This document shows, in pieces, positions 39,692-43,901 of a DNA stretch of 43,901 nucleotides (position 1 is the first letter of the stretch; the number at the start of each line of letters is the position of its first letter). Made by a program: the position numbers and the translations under genes. The stretch comes from Chromatiales bacterium USCg_Taylor (lineage in GTDB: Bacteria; Pseudomonadota; Gammaproteobacteria; JACCXJ01). The stretch is taken from NCBI GenBank assembly GCA_002007425.1, contig MUGK01000001.1, positions 1 through 43,901 on the forward strand, given 5' to 3'. The notes under the pieces are model-generated. The model was not told the DNA's origin, ran no database searches, and saw only the letters and a program-made list of their open reading frames with translations.

Positions 39692-42106
39692 TTACAGCCG
39701 CAAGGTGGCCGCGAGTACGTACAGTAGTGCCGCCAAATAAACCACCGCGCTCAGCCCGAGATCAATAGAGATCACCATGGCCAGCACCGCGCCCAACACC
39801 GAGGCACAGCCGTTGATGCCCCAAGCCCAGGGAATCAAGAGCGGCGCGCGCTCGGAGATAGTCTGCAAGGCGGCCGGGTAAGGCCGGCCCATAAAATACG
39901 CCAGGGGCGCGATGACCATGAGCGTGATCGCGATCTTCGCCGCATCGTTCCAGGCGAGCGTGGCCGCAAAGAGCATCGGCAACATGGCTTGGTAGATCAA
40001 GGTAATTACGACGATCGCGGTGACGGCGCGCTTTACGGCCGCTTGCGGCGTGGCATGGCGCGCTAAGGTCATGCTCCCAGCCCCGGCGAAGACCAGGAAT
40101 CCCGTCAGCACCACCGACATCGCGTACAGCGGATGAGACAAGTAAAGCACGAAGCGTTGGAAGAATCCCACTTCGATAAGCATGAAGCCGAGCCCGACGG
40201 CAAAAAAATAGCACGCCGACTTGACCTTTAATGCCCTTGGGCCCGAAGGCCCGCGCCGGTTAATGAAACGCAGGGGGAGCAGTATTAATAGCACGCTTAA
40301 GACCAGCGCCTGAATCAGTGTGGCCAGCAACATGAGGTAACCGAGGTCCAGGAGCGCGTAGCCCCCCGCGCCCCGCGACGCGAAAGCCTCCTTGAGGACG
40401 GGCCACTTGAACCACTGAAAGAAATACGGCCGATCATCGGTTGCGGGTTTGATATCGAACTTGTAACGATCAGCAAAGACGTCTGCATCGTCTCCAAGTA
40501 ACGCCTCGGCCGCGGTGAAAAAATACGGTTCTGGGAGCAGGTTATAGCGGTTCGCCTCGTGCGCTTTCATTCCCGGAAGGTAGGCCAGATCGAAGGAGCG
40601 CGTGCGGCAAAACTCGCGCAGCTCACGCAAGTCAGCCTGGCGAAACTTCCCGTTCTTGACGAGCAAGGTCGAGGTTCTCCAACCCCGGAGCCACGCAAGC
40701 TGGCGCGCCGGGTGCTCGACGCCCTCGGCGCGCAAAGCCGCAACGGCCGTGGCAAAGAGCTTGAGCTCATCGCGGGGCGGCACCTTCACCCAGCGGGTCA
40801 CGGCCAGCAGCCCGTCGGGGGCGAGATTTCTAAGCGTTTGGCGAAACGCCTCGACGGTATAGAGATAGCTCTCATTGAGCGCGTAGAGACCCGACGCGGA
40901 GGTATTGAATGCCTCCAGCAACGCGATCTGGATGATATCGAATGACTCCGCGGCGGTGGCGATATACCCCCGCGCTTCCGCGACGTGGATGTGGACGGGA
41001 TCGCGCGCATACAGCGCCCCGGTGTAGTCACGGTAGTGGTCGCGCACCAAGCCGATGACCTGCGAATTCTGCTCGACCGCGTCAATTCGGCGGGCCCGAT
41101 GGTAAAGCGCTTGCAGCACCTCCATGCCGCCGCCCGCCCCCAAGATCAAGACCCGCGGGTTCTTGAGCAACCGGTAGGGCGCGGCGCTCGGCATATAGGC
41201 CAGGAAAGCAAGCGGCCTCAAGTCACCGTCGAAGCGCGTGATCGCCGTCATGGCGTCAGCGTCCGTGAACAGGGCGAGTTGCTCGGGCGGAAGCGCCGGG
41301 GTGTTAAGGCTCAGTCCCGGCGCAATACGAAACGGGACTTTCGGGCTTTCAAGCACCTGTAGTAAGCCCAGCGGCCCCGAGCGTTCAGTCACGATGCGGG
41401 TCCCGACGACCTTCAAGGCCTGTTGCAAACCCTTGTATTCCTGCGGCCGCAACTCCGCCCAGGGTTGCGACAGGGCGAGGGGCGCCAGCAGTGCGCAGAG
41501 CGCCAGGTATGCGCTCACGCTGCGCGGCCGGCATCCCAGAGTCGACCACGCCAGGGCCGCTGCGATTAGAGCGACGCATCCCAAGAGCTTCAAGGTCGCG
41601 CCCGGCGATAAAGCATGCAATACCAGCACGACTCCCAAGGCCCCGAGGCCGGCCCCAAAGAGATCCACGGCGTAGACGCGATGCAGGTGGCGTTTATGAC
41701 GCACGATCGCGATCGCGATGCAATTCGATGCAAAAAAGAAGGGTAAGGACAGCAACAAATACATGGTCGCCATTCGCACGACCTGTTGCCCTTCCCAAAG
41801 CATCTGCGCGGGGTTGACGAGCAGCGTCTGGGCAGCCAAAAAACAGCCGACGGAGCTGATGCCGAAGAGGACCGCGTTGATGACGTAGGCAAGCTCCGGC
41901 GCCCGCTCGATAAGACGCGACGCGAGCAAAATAAAGGTCCCGCTCACACCATACCCGAGGAGCGCCAGGCTCATCACCATGTACGCGAGATGATGCCAGG
42001 AGACGATGGAGAGGAGTCGTATCGATAGGACCTGGTAAGCTAAGGATGCTCCCGAGATCAGGAACACGGTAAACAGGAATCCGCGCGACGGTTGGTTCTC
42101 GTCCAT
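39692..42106 (-). CDS. Membrane-embedded spermidine-synthase-like protein (804 aa)
   Basis: N- and C-terminal TM bundles flank a Rossmann aminopropyltransferase-like core (VLILGAGGGMEVLQALYHRARRIDAVEQNSQVIGLV). Confidence 0.82.
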   Translation of the reverse strand: MDENQPSRGFLFTVFLISGASLAYQVLSIRLLSIVSWHHLAYMVMSLALLGYGVSGTFILLASRLIERAPELAYVINAVLFGISSVGCFLAAQTLLVNPAQMLWEGQQVVRMATMYLLLSLPFFFASNCIAIAIVRHKRHLHRVYAVDLFGAGLGALGVVLVLHALSPGATLKLLGCVALIAAALAWSTLGCRPRSVSAYLALCALLAPLALSQPWAELRPQEYKGLQQALKVVGTRIVTERSGPLGLLQVLESPKVPFRIAPGLSLNTPALPPEQLALFTDADAMTAITRFDGDLRPLAFLAYMPSAAPYRLLKNPRVLILGAGGGMEVLQALYHRARRIDAVEQNSQVIGLVRDHYRDYTGALYARDPVHIHVAEARGYIATAAESFDIIQIALLEAFNTSASGLYALNESYLYTVEAFRQTLRNLAPDGLLAVTRWVKVPPRDELKLFATAVAALRAEGVEHPARQLAWLRGWRTSTLLVKNGKFRQADLRELREFCRTRSFDLAYLPGMKAHEANRYNLLPEPYFFTAAEALLGDDADVFADRYKFDIKPATDDRPYFFQWFKWPVLKEAFASRGAGGYALLDLGYLMLLATLIQALVLSVLLILLPLRFINRRGPSGPRALKVKSACYFFAVGLGFMLIEVGFFQRFVLYLSHPLYAMSVVLTGFLVFAGAGSMTLARHATPQAAVKRAVTAIVVITLIYQAMLPMLFAATLAWNDAAKIAITLMVIAPLAYFMGRPYPAALQTISERAPLLIPWAWGINGCASVLGAVLAMVISIDLGLSAVVYLAALLYVLAATLRL

Positions 42107-42127
42107 CCCCGCGGCCCGCCGCAGAGC

Positions 42128-42949
42128 CTAGTGATCCCCGGTCAAGGGGACGAACCGCACCGGGAGGAGCTGGCGGGTGGTGACGCTGCCGTCGCCCGCC
42201 TTCTCCACCAACACCAAGTACTGGGTCAAAAACCCGCCGACCGGCATGACCAGCTTGCCGCCGGGCTCGAGCTGTCTGACCAGCGGCGGAGGTATATGAT
42301 CACCGGCTGCGGTGACCATGATCCCGTCAAAGGGGGCGTGTTCCTCCCACCCGAAGTAACCATCGCCGATGCGCGTGTGCACGTTGTGCTTGCCCAAGCG
42401 CCGCAGACGCTCGCGGGCCAGCTTCGCTAAGGGCTCGATGATCTCGATCGTGTAGACTTCCTTAACCAACTCCGCTAGCACCGCGGCCTGATAGCCCGAT
42501 CCTGTGCCGATCTCCAGCATCACGGCGGTGGATTTCACATCGAGGAGACCGGTCATTAAGGCGACGATGTAAGGTTGCGAGATCGTTTGACCGTAACCGA
42601 TCGGAAGGGGCTGGTTGAGGTAAGCATGCCCCTGATAGTCGTCGGGTACGAAGCGATGCCGCGGCACCTTGCGCATGATCTCGGCCACGGCGGGGTCGAG
42701 TGGCCCGACCATGCTAGCGGTCCAGCGAAACTCTTCCTCGATCGTATCGACCATCCGCAGCCGCGCCGGGCCATACTCATCCGGCTCGCCGGCGCCCACT
42801 CCGCGCGCCGCGATGAGAAGGATCCCGAGCGAGCATAGTGCGGCTCGCCTCAGGCGATACGCGCGCCGAGGAATAGTGCGACTCACGGGCCGGAGGCGAT
42901 GCGGTGGGCCCAACGTGTCGTCTCCGGTAAGCGGTATTTTGTAACGCAT
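42128..42949 (-). CDS. pcm: Protein-L-isoaspartate O-methyltransferase
   Basis: QTISQPYIVALMTGLLDVKSTAVMLEIGTGSGYQAAVLAELVKEVYTIEI; start uncertain. Confidence 0.92.
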   Translation of the reverse strand: MRYKIPLTGDDTLGPPHRLRPVSRTIPRRAYRLRRAALCSLGILLIAARGVGAGEPDEYGPARLRMVDTIEEEFRWTASMVGPLDPAVAEIMRKVPRHRFVPDDYQGHAYLNQPLPIGYGQTISQPYIVALMTGLLDVKSTAVMLEIGTGSGYQAAVLAELVKEVYTIEIIEPLAKLARERLRRLGKHNVHTRIGDGYFGWEEHAPFDGIMVTAAGDHIPPPLVRQLEPGGKLVMPVGGFLTQYLVLVEKAGDGSVTTRQLLPVRFVPLTGDH

Positions 42950-43530
42950 GACATCACCAACCAAAGCGCTGTTTCGAGGCACACCCGATGGCCCACGGAG
43001 ACATAGAGCGGTTTCACTCCCGTTCGTGTGCGGAGCGCGGCGCCGATGATCTCGTCCCGATCGCGCAACGGCGTCCACCCCCCCCTCTGAACGGGCACGG
43101 GCGCATGCTCACCGATTAGCCGTGTCTTGGCAACTCCAATCGATGGCGTATCGGTGAGGACGCCCAAATGCGAGGCCAGACCGAAGCGCCGCGGATGCGC
43201 GTAGCCCTGAGCATCACAGAGCAGCAGATCGGGTGCTCGGGCGAGCCGGGCCAGAGCCTCCAGCACCACCGGCACTTCGCGAAACGAGAGTAAACCCGGT
43301 ATATAGGGAAACTCGGCCGGGCGCTCGACCACAACCTGCTCGACCAGCGTAAGGTTCGGGTAGCGTAAGATCACGACCGCCGCGCGCGCCACGGCCCCGC
43401 GCTCCTTGAAACCGACATCGATCCCCGCGACCCGCTGCACCGCACCCAGCCGATCGCGGCGCACCACCTTTGCGCACCACTGCCGTTGAATGGCGACGGC
43501 TTCTTTCGGGCTGACATCCCAGCGGTGCAT
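42883..43530 (-). CDS. nfi: Endonuclease V
   Basis: VAGIDVGFKERG, YIPGLLSFREVPVVLEAL, LLLCDAQGYAHPRRFGLASHLGVLTDTPSIGVAKTRLIG. Confidence 0.93.
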   Translation of the reverse strand: MHRWDVSPKEAVAIQRQWCAKVVRRDRLGAVQRVAGIDVGFKERGAVARAAVVILRYPNLTLVEQVVVERPAEFPYIPGLLSFREVPVVLEALARLARAPDLLLCDAQGYAHPRRFGLASHLGVLTDTPSIGVAKTRLIGEHAPVPVQRGGWTPLRDRDEIIGAALRTRTGVKPLYVSVGHRVCLETALWLVMSCVTKYRLPETTRWAHRIASGP

Positions 43531-43600
43531 GGCAGAGATCTTCGTCTGGCCGGGGATAAAAAATATCATTATGATGGCATAAACGATAATTCTCTCGGCC

Positions 43601-43901
43601 ATGGATAGACTCAAAGCCAAGATCCGCAATATACCGGACTTCCCCAAGCTCGGGATCCAATTCAAAGACATTACCCCGCTGGTCAAGGATCCCGCGACGC
43701 TGCGGCTGGCGGTGCATCAGCTCCTCCACCCCTTCCTCGGCGAACGACTCACGGCCGTGGTCGGAATGGAAGCGCGCGGATTTATCTTCGGCAGCCTGGT
43801 TGCCTGGGAGCTCGGAGTCGGGTTTGTCCCCTTGCGCAAACCCGGCAAGCTTCCTTATAACGTGGCGCGAACCGATTACGATCTCGAGTACGGATCGGCC
43901 G
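43601..43901 (+). CDS. apt: Adenine phosphoribosyltransferase (3' truncated by window edge)
   Basis: MDRLKAKIRNIPDFPKLGIQFKDITPLVKDPATLRLAVHQLL...GMEARGFIFGSLVAWELGVGFVPLRKPGKLPY; not in supplied ORF track. Confidence 0.95.
   Translation, partial: MDRLKAKIRNIPDFPKLGIQFKDITPLVKDPATLRLAVHQLLHPFLGERLTAVVGMEARGFIFGSLVAWELGVGFVPLRKPGKLPYNVARTDYDLEYGSA

Noticed and set aside
39667-39704. CTTGCGGC/GCCGCAAG inverted repeat between mltD copy B and the synthase
   Set aside because: Most simply a bidirectional terminator between convergent genes; partly inside the synthase 3' end, so not listed as a separate novelty.
1-43901. CRISPR arrays, tRNA or rRNA genes, integrase, retron or diversity-generating retroelement
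   Set aside because: None seen on reading both strands; no regularly spaced repeats, cloverleaf, reverse transcriptase or tyrosine integrase motifs recognised. A covariance-model scan was not possible.

Overview
This 43.9 kb window is GC-rich proteobacterial DNA. Calls rest on reading the sequence and the supplied ORF translations; no database search was run. Contents, left to right: (1) a TonB-type receptor C-terminus and a secreted 8-Cys orphan; (2) a GGDEF/EAL gene split by a frameshift; (3) a minus-strand kdp locus (small ORF-kdpF-A-B-C-D-E) with frameshifts in kdpF, kdpB and kdpD plus a nonsense codon in kdpD; (4) a mobile-element graveyard at 12.1-14.3 kb (two RAYT remnants, a RES toxin with a truncated antitoxin, an IS91-type fragment); (5) an intact MMPL/RND exporter, RhlE-like helicase and SPFH-NfeD pair; (6) a housekeeping block dnaQ-rnhA-methyltransferase-gloB-mltD; (7) an island of about 15.6 kb between mltD and a membrane spermidine-synthase-like gene; (8) pcm, endonuclease V and the start of apt. 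The island carries a vanadium haloperoxidase, a beta-barrel OMP, a hexaheme cytochrome, IS3/IS91 scars, a second haloperoxidase remnant, a broken DUF433/DUF5615 toxin-antitoxin pair, and a two-component-system plus tripartite RND efflux operon. The most interesting points are: a 135-bp direct repeat of the mltD 3' end flanking the island (exact spacing 15,735 bp, 5 mismatches by hand alignment); extra scrambled fragments of the neighbouring spermidine-synthase gene inside the island; the haloperoxidase/porin/hexaheme-cytochrome cluster as a candidate undescribed redox system; a 31-codon membrane ORF upstream of kdpF; and a recurring pattern of single-base deletions that must be separated from sequencing error.
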